The notes under the pieces are model-generated. The model worked only from the letters and a program-made list of their open reading frames with translations. It was not told the origin of the DNA and did no database searches. DNA of 64,000 nucleotides from Halomonas binhaiensis. Its GTDB lineage: Bacteria; Pseudomonadota; Gammaproteobacteria; Pseudomonadales; Halomonadaceae. This document shows, piece after piece, positions 1 through 9,184 of this stretch (positions within the stretch are counted from its first letter, which is position 1; each line of letters begins with the position of its first letter). The position numbers and the translations under genes were made by a program. Where the stretch lies: the NCBI RefSeq assembly GCF_008329985.2, contig NZ_CP038437.2, forward strand, positions 3,286,001-3,350,000, in the 5' to 3' direction.

Positions 1-358
1 CGCACCAATGATTCGCCAGGATGCCCGTGGAGAGCTGCTTGAAGTACGTATCGCCGATTTCCTGCGCGGCCCATTGCAAGCCACTTTCGAGGAGGTGGAA
101 CCTGCCTATGAAGCCTTGATGGCACTGCAACACCTGTTGCGCGAACCCGGCTTCGCCATCCGCTTCAGCTACCAGCCTGGTGACCTGGTGATCTTTGACA
201 ACCGACGCCTGCTCCACGCCCGGGACGCCTTCGAAGGCGACAGTGGCCATCGCTGGCTGCAAGGCTGCTACCTGGAACGCGACGAAGTTCGCTCGCGTTA
301 CCGCATGATCCTGCGCGCCCGCCGACAACGTCGTCTACTTGATAGTGCTACAAGCTGA
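1..358 (+). CDS. Gamma-butyrobetaine dioxygenase/TauD-like protein, C-terminal part (5' end outside window)
   Basis: The frame is open to the first base, so this is the last ~118 residues of a gene that begins upstream. It ends in the typical C-terminus of Fe(II)/2-oxoglutarate dioxygenases of the gamma-butyrobetaine hydroxylase type. A distal iron-ligand histidine sits in NRRLLHARDAF, and a likely 2-oxoglutarate-binding arginine in GHRWLQGCY. It resembles the C-terminus of the intact homologue at 2824-3963, so the locus holds two paralogous hydroxylases of quaternary-ammonium-type substrates. The HxD motif would lie outside the window. A diverged tandem repeat of the gene's own last 16 bp follows the stop codon. 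Confidence 0.8.
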   Translation, partial: APMIRQDARGELLEVRIADFLRGPLQATFEEVEPAYEALMALQHLLREPGFAIRFSYQPGDLVIFDNRRLLHARDAFEGDSGHRWLQGCYLERDEVRSRYRMILRARRQRRLLDSATS

Positions 359-405
359 CAGTACTACAAGCGACAGTGCTAAAAGCTAGCAGTGCCACTA
401 GCTGA
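343..405 (+). repeat. Tandem repeat of the 3' end of the dioxygenase gene
   Basis: Four diverged units of 15-16 bp lie at 343-358, 359-373, 374-389 and 390-405. The first unit is the last five codons and TGA stop of the gene. The third and fourth units again end in TAG and TGA. This is one of several stop-codon-anchored tandem duplications in the window. Confidence 0.75.
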
Positions 406-464
406 CACCAGCTTATGCCCTCATCAGGTGCATGCAGTGGCCTGTTGAACCAACCAGAAACAAG

Positions 465-506
465 CATGCCCCCGGAACTGAGATCATGTTCAGAACCGGG
501 GGCATG
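465..506. terminator. Bidirectional hairpin terminator
   Basis: An 11-bp perfect GC-rich stem (CATGCCCCCGG at 465-475 with CCGGGGGCATG at 496-506) is extended inside the loop by a CTGA/TCAG stem. It lies between the convergent dioxygenase and sulfotransferase genes. Confidence 0.7.
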
Positions 507-573
507 ACGATAGGCTGCGCGCGGTAAATCAGGTCAATGATGTTTCATGACCCGATTATTTTTCATAATCCGA

Positions 574-1191
574 CTATTTTTCATAACCCAACAGAGCAAA
601 ATCCTTGGCGAACAGGCGAGAAACGATCTCTCTTGATTCGGGGGTAATGTCCGAGACGGATGCCTTTTTCACCATGCTCTTGTTGACATGTGGCAAGGTG
701 GTATTTTTCAGCCTCAACTTGTCGGCAATGGCGGCCCATTTCGCAGAAAGCTCTTCCAGCTTTATCACCTCATCAACCGCCAGCTTGCCATCCTTTGACA
801 CAAGGAAGTCTGCCTGCGGCTTCATGAACCAGTAACGCCCTTTCTTCTCTTCAAAGACGCTATCAAGCCGTGAGATGAAAGCGTTTACCTCTTCCTTTAC
901 ACCAAGGTAGTTGTATGTGGAAATCAACCGGGCATAGGGGTCTCGCACTACAGTGAACTTGTAGTAATCAGAGAACATCTCCGGTGTGATGTAGCAGTTT
1001 TCTGTATATTCATCGGCTGTCAGGTGTGCCAGTCGGGGCGGAGCCTTTTCCCCTTCCACTCTCTCCCTCAACAGCAGCGGTGCTCTGTTGTCCCAATCAA
1101 GGCCCAAGTCCTCCATAAATGTCATTTCGACTGATTGCCCACCGCATTTCGGGATATGGACAAAAATGGCCTTGTGGTGATGTGAAATCAT
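574..1191 (-). CDS. Sulfotransferase family protein
   Basis: The 205-residue protein has both PAPS-binding signatures of the sulfotransferase family. The 5'-phosphosulfate loop is at residues 12-18 (HIPKCGG), and the 3'-phosphate motif is around residues 79-92 (VVRDPYARLISTY, with R83 and S91). Such enzymes transfer sulfate from PAPS to a carbohydrate or other hydroxyl, but the substrate cannot be read from the sequence. It is a single gene, convergent with the dioxygenase fragment, and looks more AT-rich than its neighbours, which suggests acquisition. No clear Shine-Dalgarno sequence precedes the ATG. The family is confident, the role unknown. Confidence 0.75.
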   Translation of the reverse strand: MISHHHKAIFVHIPKCGGQSVEMTFMEDLGLDWDNRAPLLLRERVEGEKAPPRLAHLTADEYTENCYITPEMFSDYYKFTVVRDPYARLISTYNYLGVKEEVNAFISRLDSVFEEKKGRYWFMKPQADFLVSKDGKLAVDEVIKLEELSAKWAAIADKLRLKNTTLPHVNKSMVKKASVSDITPESREIVSRLFAKDFALLGYEK

Positions 1192-1661
1192 GTGGCAACA
1201 CTCATAATCCTGGATTCATGAAATAACCGCAGCACTTTGGGCCCCAGGTAGAGACAAGAGAATCAGCTCTGCACCATACTGTTGCAGCATCCTATGCGAA
1301 GCAGCGTATGGAATACCTGTATCTGGCCCAGCCACCAACCATACCAGATTGATTGTTACGATGAAGGTATTAGTCGGTAGCAACTTGTGTCTCCCAGTGT
1401 CCGCTAATGGCGACAATATCTGGAACAAAAGGCTTCCTGTTTCCTGACCATGCCCCACTGGCGCAAGTCACCGGGAGTTGTGCCATCCATGACACAGACA
1501 AGCGAACTTCAGTACTGCGATATCACATCAACAGCTCATCGAATTGCAGCGGCAGTCTCGATGAGTGTTACCACTGTAGTCCGATCTTTCTGAATTCATT
1601 CGACAGGACACCACTGATATCACTCCTATGCTCCTGCAGCACCTGAAGATGCTGTCTCAGG
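1192..1661. other. Stretch of 470 bp without a recognisable gene
   Basis: Only short open frames of about 80 codons occur here. None has a recognisable motif or a ribosome binding site. The segment may be a decayed gene, but I cannot assign it. Confidence 0.5.
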
Positions 1662-2663
1662 TTAGCCGCGTTCTGCCGTCACGCTGGGAGCCTCACCGAA
1701 GCGGGAACGGTATGTCCGGGAAAAATGGGCCAGATGAGTGAAGCCGGTCGCCAGGGCGGCTTCCGTGACTCGACAACGACTGTCGGCCAACAGGCGCTGG
1801 GCCTGATCAAGCCGCATGCCCAGGTAGCATTGCTTGGGCGTCTCGCCCAGGTGGGCCATGAAGCAGCGTGTCAACTGACGCTGTGATTGCCCTACCAGGC
1901 GACAGATTTCGGGAATTGGCAACGCCTGGGCTAGATTAGCTTCCATGACGGCCAACGCTCTCAATACGCTACGAGGCAAGTGCACATAGCGTTCATCCTG
2001 ACTCGATACAGGATCATCATTAGAGCGTTGGTGGACGAGTTGGCGCCCCACCGCGTTCGCCAAAGCCGGTCCATAGACTCGCTCCAGCCACATCAGCATC
2101 ATGTCGATGCTCGCCGACCCACCTGCACCGGTCATCCGCGATGCACCGAGCTCGAAGCGCGCCTGGCTAACCTTTAGATGAGGAAATTCACGGCGAAATG
2201 CCGGCACGCTCTCCCAGTGCATGGCCACCCGATGTCCTTCTAGTACCCCCGCCCGCGCCATGATGAATGGTGCAGTATCCAGGCCACCCAGCCAACCTCC
2301 GTGCGCTGCGACCCGGCGCAGCACCGCATGATCCTGCAGACGAACCATCGCCTCTGCTTCATAGGATGAAACCACCATCAGTTGCGCATCATCAGCCACA
2401 GCACTGAGTTCATCATCCACGTCGATACGTACACCATTGCTGGCCACCACGCCTTCACCATCGGCAGACAGCAGCCTCCAGGCAAACAGATCCCGACCAA
2501 AGCGATTGGCAACGCGTAGCGGTTCCAGCAGGCAGAACAGGCTAAGCATCGAGAACTTGGGCAATAGCCACACATCCAGAGTATGTTCGGCCTCCTCGGG
2601 GGTCAGCAGAGGCGGCGAATCCGGTCGTGGATAGGGCCAGGTATCGGCGGTATCACTCATCAT
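1662..2663 (-). CDS. GlxA/ArgR-like AraC-family transcriptional regulator
   Basis: The protein of about 333 residues has an N-terminal DJ-1/PfpI-like domain (residues ~20-190) and a C-terminal AraC double helix-turn-helix (~230-330). This is the architecture of GlxA, CdhR, GbdR and pseudomonad ArgR, which sense amino acids or quaternary amines. The usual nucleophile position reads GLDTAPF, with no cysteine, so the PfpI-like part should be a ligand sensor and not an enzyme. The start is ATG at 2663 or 2660; the longer frame opens only with TTG. It is divergent from the dioxygenase/HD/aru cluster and is its probable activator. An inverted repeat at 2693-2713 is a candidate operator. Confidence 0.8.
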   Translation of the reverse strand: MMSDTADTWPYPRPDSPPLLTPEEAEHTLDVWLLPKFSMLSLFCLLEPLRVANRFGRDLFAWRLLSADGEGVVASNGVRIDVDDELSAVADDAQLMVVSSYEAEAMVRLQDHAVLRRVAAHGGWLGGLDTAPFIMARAGVLEGHRVAMHWESVPAFRREFPHLKVSQARFELGASRMTGAGGSASIDMMLMWLERVYGPALANAVGRQLVHQRSNDDPVSSQDERYVHLPRSVLRALAVMEANLAQALPIPEICRLVGQSQRQLTRCFMAHLGETPKQCYLGMRLDQAQRLLADSRCRVTEAALATGFTHLAHFSRTYRSRFGEAPSVTAERG

Positions 2664-2692
2664 GGCCAAAAATATCAAATATAAGGCGAATT

Positions 2693-2713
2693 TATGCAAA
2701 TCATATCTGCATA
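2693..2713. promoter_or_regulatory. Inverted repeat in divergent promoter region
   Basis: TATGCA at 2693-2698 and TGCATA at 2708-2713 form a 6-bp perfect dyad in the 160-bp space between the AraC-type regulator and the dioxygenase. It is a candidate operator; its function is inferred from position only. Confidence 0.35.
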
Positions 2714-2823
2714 GGGGCGTTAGGGTAAAAGCAGTCGCGTATCGGCGCCGAAGGATGCGGCTTTATCGCGCGGTGTTTGACCGCACAGGTATTTATCAGT
2801 GTTTCCGTCCCCGGAGCTTTGTC

Positions 2824-3963
2824 ATGACCGCAAGCCCTATGCTGTGGCTGTCCTCGGCTGGACAGCGACTGAGCCTTGCCACCAACCACCAGACTCATGA
2901 ATTCGCAGCTCTGTGGCTGCGCGAACGCGCCCCTGACGCCGACACTCTGGATCCACGCACCGGCCAACGCCTGATCGAGGCGGCCGAGCTGCCGCTTGAT
3001 CTGGCGGTGGAAAGCGCTGAACGAGCAGGCGACCATGTGAAGCTGCGCTTCAGTGACGGCCATGTCACTGACTTTTCCTTGCAGGACCTGCTCGCTGCCT
3101 GCCACAGGGCCGATACTATCGTCCCCGGACGCACCCTGTGGGACAGCCGCCTCGAGGAACCACCCAGAGCAAACTTTGCCGCCGCACTCCAGGACGACGC
3201 TGCGTTACTCGCCATGCTCGAGGAACTGCATCGAACCGGTTTCGTGCTGGTATCGGACGTGCCCACGCAAGAAGACGGCATGCAGGCACTGATCGATCGC
3301 ATTGGACCGCTACGCCATACCAACTGGGGAGGTATTGCCGACGTCAAGTCAGTGGCCAATGCCTATGACCTGACCATGACGCAGCGGGGGCTCGAGCCGC
3401 ACACGGATAACCCCTATCGAGACCCGATCCCTGGCTACATCTGGCTGCACTGCCTGACCAATGCGGCCGATGGCGGAGACAACACTCTAGTCGATGGCTA
3501 TCAGGCCGCCTTGGCACTCAAGCAACGCAGCCCCGAAGCCTTCGAATGCCTGACGCGTATCGCTCCAAGCTTCCTTTACCATGACGACACGACCCGGCTG
3601 GAGGGCGAAGGACCGCTGATCGAACTCGATAGCCATGGCCGTGTGGCCCGTGTGCGTTTCTCCAACCGCACCGAGCGTGTCGATGCACTGCCTGCCGATG
3701 AGCTGGAACACTACTATGCCGCACGCCAGGCCTTCTATCGTTTGATCACCTCGGATGAGTTGACGTTACACCTCAAGCTTGAGCCGGGTCAGATGCTGAT
3801 CATGGACAATTACCGCCTGCTTCATGGTCGGCGCGCCTATCAGCTCTCCGGCGGGATACGCCACCTGCGCCAGGGTTATGTCGACCGTGACAGCACTGCC
3901 AGTCGCCGTCTGGTGTTGCGTCAACAACTATCTGCCCACCAGCGCCAGGAGGTCAGCGCATGA
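2824..3963 (+). CDS. Gamma-butyrobetaine hydroxylase-like (TmpA-like) Fe(II)/2-oxoglutarate dioxygenase
   Basis: I place the start at ATG 2824, preceded by GGAG; this gives 379 residues, the normal family length. An N-terminal DUF971-type domain (~1-90) is followed by a TauD fold with the iron ligands H193, D195 and H334 and a likely 2-oxoglutarate-binding arginine near R346. The family hydroxylates trimethylammonium substrates such as gamma-butyrobetaine. TmpA, which hydroxylates N-trimethyl-2-aminoethylphosphonate, was long misannotated as this enzyme. The zinc cysteines usual in the DUF971 domain are absent (the WLRERAPD region). The stop overlaps by 4 bp the start of an HD-domain gene, the same partner type as in TmpA-TmpB. 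Substrate is unproven. Confidence 0.75.
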   Translation: MTASPMLWLSSAGQRLSLATNHQTHEFAALWLRERAPDADTLDPRTGQRLIEAAELPLDLAVESAERAGDHVKLRFSDGHVTDFSLQDLLAACHRADTIVPGRTLWDSRLEEPPRANFAAALQDDAALLAMLEELHRTGFVLVSDVPTQEDGMQALIDRIGPLRHTNWGGIADVKSVANAYDLTMTQRGLEPHTDNPYRDPIPGYIWLHCLTNAADGGDNTLVDGYQAALALKQRSPEAFECLTRIAPSFLYHDDTTRLEGEGPLIELDSHGRVARVRFSNRTERVDALPADELEHYYAARQAFYRLITSDELTLHLKLEPGQMLIMDNYRLLHGRRAYQLSGGIRHLRQGYVDRDSTASRRLVLRQQLSAHQRQEVSA

Positions 3964-4544
3964 ACCAGGCCAGCTTTCGCCGCTTCGATGAAAGCCACCT
4001 CGAGGAATGGCACCTGATCGACGCCCGCTTTCGCGATTATCAGGCCGATGCCCCACGTCGGGTGCTCGAGCACCTCCAGCGTCTGGCTGGCGACCATCAT
4101 GGCTACCCGGTAGACCGTTACGAGCACTGTCTGCAGACCGCCACCCGCGCCCTGCGCGATGGTGCCGATGAAGAAATGGTCGTGTGTGCCCTGCTTCATG
4201 ACATCGGTGATGACCTGGCACCTGCCAATCATGCCGAGATCGCCGCAGGTATCCTCGAGCCCTTCATCGACCCCCTGAACGCTTGGATGATTCGCCACCA
4301 CGAACTCTTTCAGGGCTATCACTATCGCCATTACTTTGGCCAGGATCGCCATGCCCGAGAGCAATTCCGTGATCACCCAGCGTATGAGCGCACAGTATAT
4401 TTCTGCGATCACTGGGATCAGGTGAGCTTCGATCCTGACTACGACACCCTGCCTCTCAAGCACTTTGTGCCCATGGTGGAGCGGGTCCTGGGACGCCCTC
4501 CCTTTGGTGGCCTCCCCGATCCGATCAAGGAGAACACACAGTGA
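3960..4544 (+). CDS. HD-domain protein, PhnZ/TmpB-like putative mixed-valent di-iron oxygenase
   Basis: The 194-residue protein has the histidine/aspartate set of the HD superfamily: H56, H80-D81, H91, H113/H114 and an aspartate in FCDHWDQ (D150 or D153). Its small size and its translational coupling to a gamma-butyrobetaine-hydroxylase-like dioxygenase fit the PhnY/PhnZ and TmpA/TmpB pairs. In those pairs a dioxygenase hydroxylates a phosphonate and the HD oxygenase cleaves the C-P bond. The neighbouring AruI, AruH and amino-acid transporter genes suggest the substrate here may not be a phosphonate. A phosphohydrolase role cannot be excluded from the sequence. Confidence 0.65.
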   Translation: MNQASFRRFDESHLEEWHLIDARFRDYQADAPRRVLEHLQRLAGDHHGYPVDRYEHCLQTATRALRDGADEEMVVCALLHDIGDDLAPANHAEIAAGILEPFIDPLNAWMIRHHELFQGYHYRHYFGQDRHAREQFRDHPAYERTVYFCDHWDQVSFDPDYDTLPLKHFVPMVERVLGRPPFGGLPDPIKENTQ

Positions 4545-6139
4545 TGAACTGTGCCCAGCGACTGATCCAACTGCTCGAGACCTACGGTGTCGACACAGCC
4601 TTCGGCATTCCCGGTGTGCACACCATCGAACTGTACCGAGCTCTGGGCGAGAGCCGAATGCGTCACTGCACACCGCGTCATGAACAAGGCGCCGGTTTCA
4701 TGGCCGATGGTTACGCACGAGCCAGCGGCAAGCCTGCAGCCTGCTTCATCATCACTGGCCCCGGCATGACCAACATTGCCACGGCCATGGGTCAGGCCCT
4801 GGCCGACTCCGTGCCAATGCTGGTGTTCTCCAGCGTCAACCAGCGCACCTCTCTGGGCCGTGGCCAGGGACGCCTGCATGAAATGCCCAATCAGCGTGAG
4901 ACGCTGGCAGGTGTCAGTGTGTTCAGTCACACCCTGCATGATCCAGAGGCCCTGCCTGAAGTGTTGGCCCGAGCCTTCGCGGTGTTTACCAGTGCGCGAC
5001 CCGGCCCCGTACATATCGAGATTCCCCTGGATGTGCTGACTGCTTCGGCTCCGGCCAAGCTGGCTCGACCACCTCGTATCTTCCCACCTGCACCAGCGCC
5101 AGAAGCCATGGCACTGGCTGCCGAATGGCTCGATAGTGCCTCCCGTCCACTGGTGCTGTTGGGAGGTGGATGCAGCAATGCTGCGGATGCCGCCCGCGAT
5201 CTGGTCGAACGACTCGACGCTCCAACATTCACCACCATCAATGCCAAAGGTGTACTAGGACTCGACCACCCCCTCGACCTGGGAGCAACAGCCAGCCTGC
5301 CTGCAGCACGCCGCTTGGCCCGCGAAGCCGATGTGGTTCTGGCAATCGGCACCGAGCTCGGCGAAACCGATTACGATCTAGTCTTTGATGACGGCTTTGT
5401 CCTCGATGGACGGCTGATTCGCATCGATATCGATCCTCAACAGCTCGCCCGCAACCAGTCCGCCGACCTTGCTCTGCTCGCCGAAGCGGAGCAGGCCATG
5501 CACGCATTGGCCGAGCAGCTGTCCGGCTCTGCATCACGTGGTGGCAGCGATCGCGCCGTGGCGCTGCGCAAGGAACTGGCACTCACCGACGACCCCGAAC
5601 TCGCACCCTACGTGCCACTGTTCAAGACACTACGTGAATGCCTGCCTGAAGCCATTGTGGTCGGAGACTCCACCGGTCCGGTCTATGCCGGCAACTTCCT
5701 GGCCTCGCTGCCCGCACCTCGCCGCTGGTTCAATGCTGCCACCGGCTTCGGTACCCTCGGCTACGGCCTGCCTGCCGCACTCGGGGCTGCCCTGGCCCAG
5801 CCCGATCATCCCGTTGTCGCCCTGGTTGGAGACGGTGGCGTGCAGTTCGTATTAGGTGAACTAGGTACGGCTCGCGACCTGGGCAAGGCCGTCGCCGTGG
5901 TGATCTGGAACAACGACGGCTACGACGAGATACGCCGCTACATGGCCATGAATCAGGTACCACAGTTAGGTGTCGACCTGGCAGCTCCGGATTTTCAGAC
6001 CATGGCACAGGCCTTCACCTGCCGCTACCGCCACGTCAGTGATCCGGCTAGCTTCAGTGAAGCCTTGGCGACACTGGAAGAAGCGACATCAGCGTTGATC
6101 ATCGAAGTTGATGCGGCCAGTTGGATGACATCTTTATGA
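4544..6139 (+). CDS. aruI: Thiamine-diphosphate 2-oxoacid decarboxylase, AruI-like
   Basis: This is a full-length ThDP enzyme of 531 residues. The cofactor-activating glutamate is E47 (RHEQGAGF), and the ThDP/Mg motif runs from GDGG at 429-432 to WNNDGY near 455. The N-terminal stretch closely resembles pseudomonad AruI, 5-guanidino-2-oxopentanoate decarboxylase, which converts 2-ketoarginine to 4-guanidinobutyraldehyde. The next gene is an AruH-type transaminase, which supports the assignment. AAGGAG precedes the start. A GTG at 4541 is an equally spaced alternative that overlaps the HD gene stop. A different basic 2-oxo acid is possible given the oxygenases upstream. Confidence 0.75.
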   Translation: MNCAQRLIQLLETYGVDTAFGIPGVHTIELYRALGESRMRHCTPRHEQGAGFMADGYARASGKPAACFIITGPGMTNIATAMGQALADSVPMLVFSSVNQRTSLGRGQGRLHEMPNQRETLAGVSVFSHTLHDPEALPEVLARAFAVFTSARPGPVHIEIPLDVLTASAPAKLARPPRIFPPAPAPEAMALAAEWLDSASRPLVLLGGGCSNAADAARDLVERLDAPTFTTINAKGVLGLDHPLDLGATASLPAARRLAREADVVLAIGTELGETDYDLVFDDGFVLDGRLIRIDIDPQQLARNQSADLALLAEAEQAMHALAEQLSGSASRGGSDRAVALRKELALTDDPELAPYVPLFKTLRECLPEAIVVGDSTGPVYAGNFLASLPAPRRWFNAATGFGTLGYGLPAALGAALAQPDHPVVALVGDGGVQFVLGELGTARDLGKAVAVVIWNNDGYDEIRRYMAMNQVPQLGVDLAAPDFQTMAQAFTCRYRHVSDPASFSEALATLEEATSALIIEVDAASWMTSL

Positions 6140-6152
6140 TCGCGGACTCGCT

Positions 6153-6184
6153 CATTCACGACTTTTTCATTCACGACTTTTTCT
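6153..6184 (+). repeat. Two tandem copies of a 15-16 bp unit
   Basis: Two near-identical copies of ATTCACGACTTTTTC lie in the aruI-aruH intergenic space. This is part of the tandem-duplication pattern seen across the window. Confidence 0.6.
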
Positions 6185-6220
6185 TCCACCACACTACCCA
6201 TGGCATTCAGTGAGCACCCA

Positions 6221-7426
6221 ATGCGTTATTCCCGACTGACCGAACGAATCGCTGGCGAAGGCGCCGCGGCCTGGAATATCCACAATCGTGCACTGGCACG
6301 CCTGGAAGCCGGTGAGGACATCACTGTGCTGTCGGTGGGCGACCCTGATTTCGACACGCCGACCGCGATAGTCGAAAGCGCCGTGGAAAGCCTGCGCAAC
6401 GGGGCCACACACTATCCGGATATCCAGGGCAAGGCGGCGTTGCGCCAGGCCATTGCCGAACGCTATCGCCAACGTGGCGTCGAGGCGCATCCCGAGCAGT
6501 TGATCGTGCTGGCCGGAGCCCAGTGTGGACTCTACGCTGTGGCACAGTGCCTGCTTGATCCCGGTGATGAAGTCATCGTCCCTGAACCTTGTTATGTCAC
6601 CTATGAGGCGGTACTGCACTCCACCGGCGCCAGCATGATGCGCATTCCGTTACGCGGCGACAGTGGGTTTCGTCTCGACGCGGCGGATATTGAAGCCGCC
6701 ATCACGCCGCGCACCCGAGCGATCATGCTCAACAGCCCTCACAACCCCACTGGCCAGCTCATCGATGCCGATACCTGGCAGGCCATCGCCGAACTATGCC
6801 TGCGCCATGACCTGTGGCTGATTTCCGATGAGGTATATGCCGAACTGATCTTCGAGGGAGAGTATGTCTGTGCCGCCTCTCTGCCAGGATTGAAAGACCG
6901 CAGCATAGTGATCGACAGTCTGTCGAAATCTCACGCCATGACGGGCTGGCGTCTGGGCTGGGTATTCGGTCCTGAAGCGCTGATCGAACACCTCGGTAAT
7001 CTGGCACTATGCATGCTCTATGGCTGCCCGGACTTCATCCAGGATGCTGCCCGGGAAGCCTTGATCCAGGATCGGAATAGCCCGCAACTCAAGGCCATGC
7101 GCGAGAGCTACCGCGCACGGCGCGATACGGTATGTGCAGCACTCGCAAATTGCCCCGCCGTGCAGGTCATCAAGCCGGCAGCCGGGATGTTCCTGATGAT
7201 CGATATACGTGCCACCAGGCTGTCGTCGCAAGCCTTTGCCGACCGACTACTCGACGAGTACGGAGTATCGGTACTTTCTGGCGAGGCCTTCGGCCCCTCC
7301 GCGGCCGGTTTTGTCCGCCTGAGCCTGACGGTCAAAGAAGCCCGCCTGACCGCCGCCTGTCACCGTCTGGCCAGCTGCGCCGAAGCAGCGCTGGAAGAGA
7401 CCGGCCATCTTTCCACCGTCCAATGA
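6221..7426 (+). CDS. aruH: Class I/II aminotransferase, AruH-like (arginine:pyruvate transaminase)
   Basis: The protein has 401 residues from ATG 6221, the start that matches pseudomonad AruH; ATG 6200 is an in-frame alternative without a better ribosome site. PLP-enzyme residues are clear: N175 (NSPHNPTG), D203 (SDEVY), the Schiff-base lysine K236 (SLSKSHAMTGWR) and R244 after it. Similarity to AruH runs through the whole protein, so the likely reaction is L-arginine (or a related basic amino acid) plus pyruvate to the 2-oxo acid and alanine. It feeds the decarboxylase upstream and is followed closely by transporter genes, suggesting one operon. Confidence 0.78.
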   Translation: MRYSRLTERIAGEGAAAWNIHNRALARLEAGEDITVLSVGDPDFDTPTAIVESAVESLRNGATHYPDIQGKAALRQAIAERYRQRGVEAHPEQLIVLAGAQCGLYAVAQCLLDPGDEVIVPEPCYVTYEAVLHSTGASMMRIPLRGDSGFRLDAADIEAAITPRTRAIMLNSPHNPTGQLIDADTWQAIAELCLRHDLWLISDEVYAELIFEGEYVCAASLPGLKDRSIVIDSLSKSHAMTGWRLGWVFGPEALIEHLGNLALCMLYGCPDFIQDAAREALIQDRNSPQLKAMRESYRARRDTVCAALANCPAVQVIKPAAGMFLMIDIRATRLSSQAFADRLLDEYGVSVLSGEAFGPSAAGFVRLSLTVKEARLTAACHRLASCAEAALEETGHLSTVQ

Positions 7427-7433
7427 GTCGCCT

Positions 7434-8228
7434 ATGACATCATCGTCCAACGCTCACCTTTCACCCCCTACCGCCAATCCAGCGGTACAAGTCCGCCACC
7501 TCGTCAAGCACTATGGCGATCTCGAGGTGCTGCGTGATGTCTCCCTCGAGGTTGCCGAGGGCAGTGTCACTTCCATCATCGGCTCCAGCGGGTCTGGCAA
7601 GAGTACCCTGCTGCGTTGCCTCAATCTGCTGGAGCGCCCCGACCAGGGCGATCTGGCGATTGCGGGTGAAACCATCCGTTTCGACCGCAATCCCCAGGGC
7701 GACGTCGTCGGCCTGGACCGGCGCCAGCTGCAACGTCTGCGTGCCAAGGTCAGCATGGTCTTCCAGCAGTTCAATCTATGGCCACACTTCACCGTACTCG
7801 GCAATGTCACCGAAGCACCAATGCGCGTCCAGGGACTTTCCCGCCGACGTGCCATCGAGGTTGCCGAGCACTATCTGGAACGGGTTGGCATGGCCGACAA
7901 GCGCAATGCCTATCCGGGGTATCTCTCTGGCGGCCAGCAGCAGCGCGTGGCCATTGCCCGTGCGCTCGCCATGGAACCGCGCTTATTGCTGTTCGATGAA
8001 CCAACCTCGGCACTCGACCCGGAGCGTGTCAACGAAGTGCTCTGCGTGATCCGTGACCTGGCCGGAGAAGGCCGGACCATGGTGCTGGTCACTCACGAGA
8101 TGGCTTTTGCTCGGGAAGTTTCTGACCAGGTGGTGTATCTCGATCGTGGCGTCATCGGTGTCGCCGGTGCACCTTCCGAGGTCTTCGACGATCCTCGCTG
8201 CCAGCACTTCGTGTCACCGGCAGCCTGA
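7434..8228 (+). CDS. Polar amino-acid ABC transporter ATP-binding protein (HisP/AotP-like)
   Basis: The 264-residue ATPase has Walker A (GSSGSGKST at 50-58), a Q-loop (VFQQFN), the signature LSGGQQQR, Walker [13 protein letters not shown] and the H-loop histidine in LVTHEMAFA. The 28-residue spacing between Walker A and Q-loop segments is longer than in GlnQ, as in HisP-type ATPases for basic amino acids. It lies 7 bp after aruH without its own strong ribosome site, so translation is probably coupled. It energises the two permeases downstream. Confidence 0.85.
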   Translation: MTSSSNAHLSPPTANPAVQVRHLVKHYGDLEVLRDVSLEVAEGSVTSIIGSSGSGKSTLLRCLNLLERPDQGDLAIAGETIRFDRNPQGDVVGLDRRQLQRLRAKVSMVFQQFNLWPHFTVLGNVTEAPMRVQGLSRRRAIEVAEHYLERVGMADKRNAYPGYLSGGQQQRVAIARALAMEPRLLLFDEPTSALDPERVNEVLCVIRDLAGEGRTMVLVTHEMAFAREVSDQVVYLDRGVIGVAGAPSEVFDDPRCQHFVSPAA

Positions 8229-8324
8229 TTCCCGAACAGCACCTAACAATACCTAACGACACCCCATAGCACCGAACATGACGCCATAAGACATAACAAC
8301 ACGGCGTCCGATCAGGAGAAAACC

Positions 8325-9095
8325 ATGCAGCGCTCCCTCATCCCCGCCATCGCCCTGTCCCTTGCTACTCTGGGGGCCACAGCTCACGCCGAAGAACCGC
8401 TCAAGATCGGCATCTCCGCCGAGCCTTACCCGCCCTTCACATACACGTCTTCCGAAGGTGAGTGGACCGGTTTCGAAGTGGAACTGGCCGAGTCGATCTG
8501 CGACGCCATGCAAGCCAAATGCGAGATCACACCTACCGGCTGGAGCGGCATCATTCCTTCGCTCAAGTCTGAGCGCATCGACATGATCATGAACTCCATG
8601 TCGATCACCGAAGCGCGCAAGAAGGTCATCGACTTCACCGATCCTTATTACTTCACCCCCGGCGCCTACGTTGCTGCCAAGGATGCGGAACTTAGCCTGC
8701 CGGAAGGACTGGATAGCCTGGTACTCGGCGTTCAGAGCGCCACCACCAATGCCACCTTCGCGCGCCAGGCACTGCGTGACACCGGCGTCGATATTCGCCT
8801 TTACGACCAGGCCGAGCAGGTCAACCGTGACCTGCTGTCCGGCCGCCTGGATGTGATTCTCGCCGACGAGATCGCCATGACCGAACTGGTCGAACGCGAT
8901 GAAGCCAGCGATTACGAGATCAAGGGGACTGCCCCCCACCACGAGGCTTATGGCGAAGGGGTTGGCATCGGCATCCGCCAAGGCGACGATGACTTGAAGA
9001 CCAAGCTCAACGCCGCGATAAAAAAGGTCCAGCAGGATGGTACCTGCACTCGGCTTTCCGAGGAGTACTTCGGCACCGATGTCTGTGTCGGCTGA
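8325..9095 (+). CDS. Periplasmic polar amino-acid-binding protein (ArgT/AotJ-like)
   Basis: The 256-residue protein begins with a signal peptide (about 22 residues, cleavage after AHA). It continues with the SBP family 3 pattern, including KIGISAEPYPPFTY, GFEVELAESICD and the MIMNSMSIT segment. It should capture the substrate of the AruH/AruI pathway in the periplasm. A good ribosome site (AGGAG) precedes the ATG. It lies between the ATPase and permease genes, completing an importer. Arginine or another cationic amino acid is the inferred ligand; ligand residues cannot be assigned reliably by eye. Confidence 0.82.
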   Translation: MQRSLIPAIALSLATLGATAHAEEPLKIGISAEPYPPFTYTSSEGEWTGFEVELAESICDAMQAKCEITPTGWSGIIPSLKSERIDMIMNSMSITEARKKVIDFTDPYYFTPGAYVAAKDAELSLPEGLDSLVLGVQSATTNATFARQALRDTGVDIRLYDQAEQVNRDLLSGRLDVILADEIAMTELVERDEASDYEIKGTAPHHEAYGEGVGIGIRQGDDDLKTKLNAAIKKVQQDGTCTRLSEEYFGTDVCVG

Positions 9096-9184
9096 TCCCC
9101 TGTCGAATCCATCGTGATCCGAACCGCTGGCTGGTCATGCCATCCAGCGGCCTCGCCTGATCAACGCAAGGTACATTCCTGATC

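Noticed and set aside
1216..1646. Two short open frames in the 1192-1661 gap as genes
   Set aside because: No ribosome site, no similarity, and normal chance length for this composition.
2662..2823. N-terminal extension of the dioxygenase to 2662
   Set aside because: The extension runs through the divergent promoter, lacks homology and a ribosome site; ATG 2824 with GGAG fits the family length.
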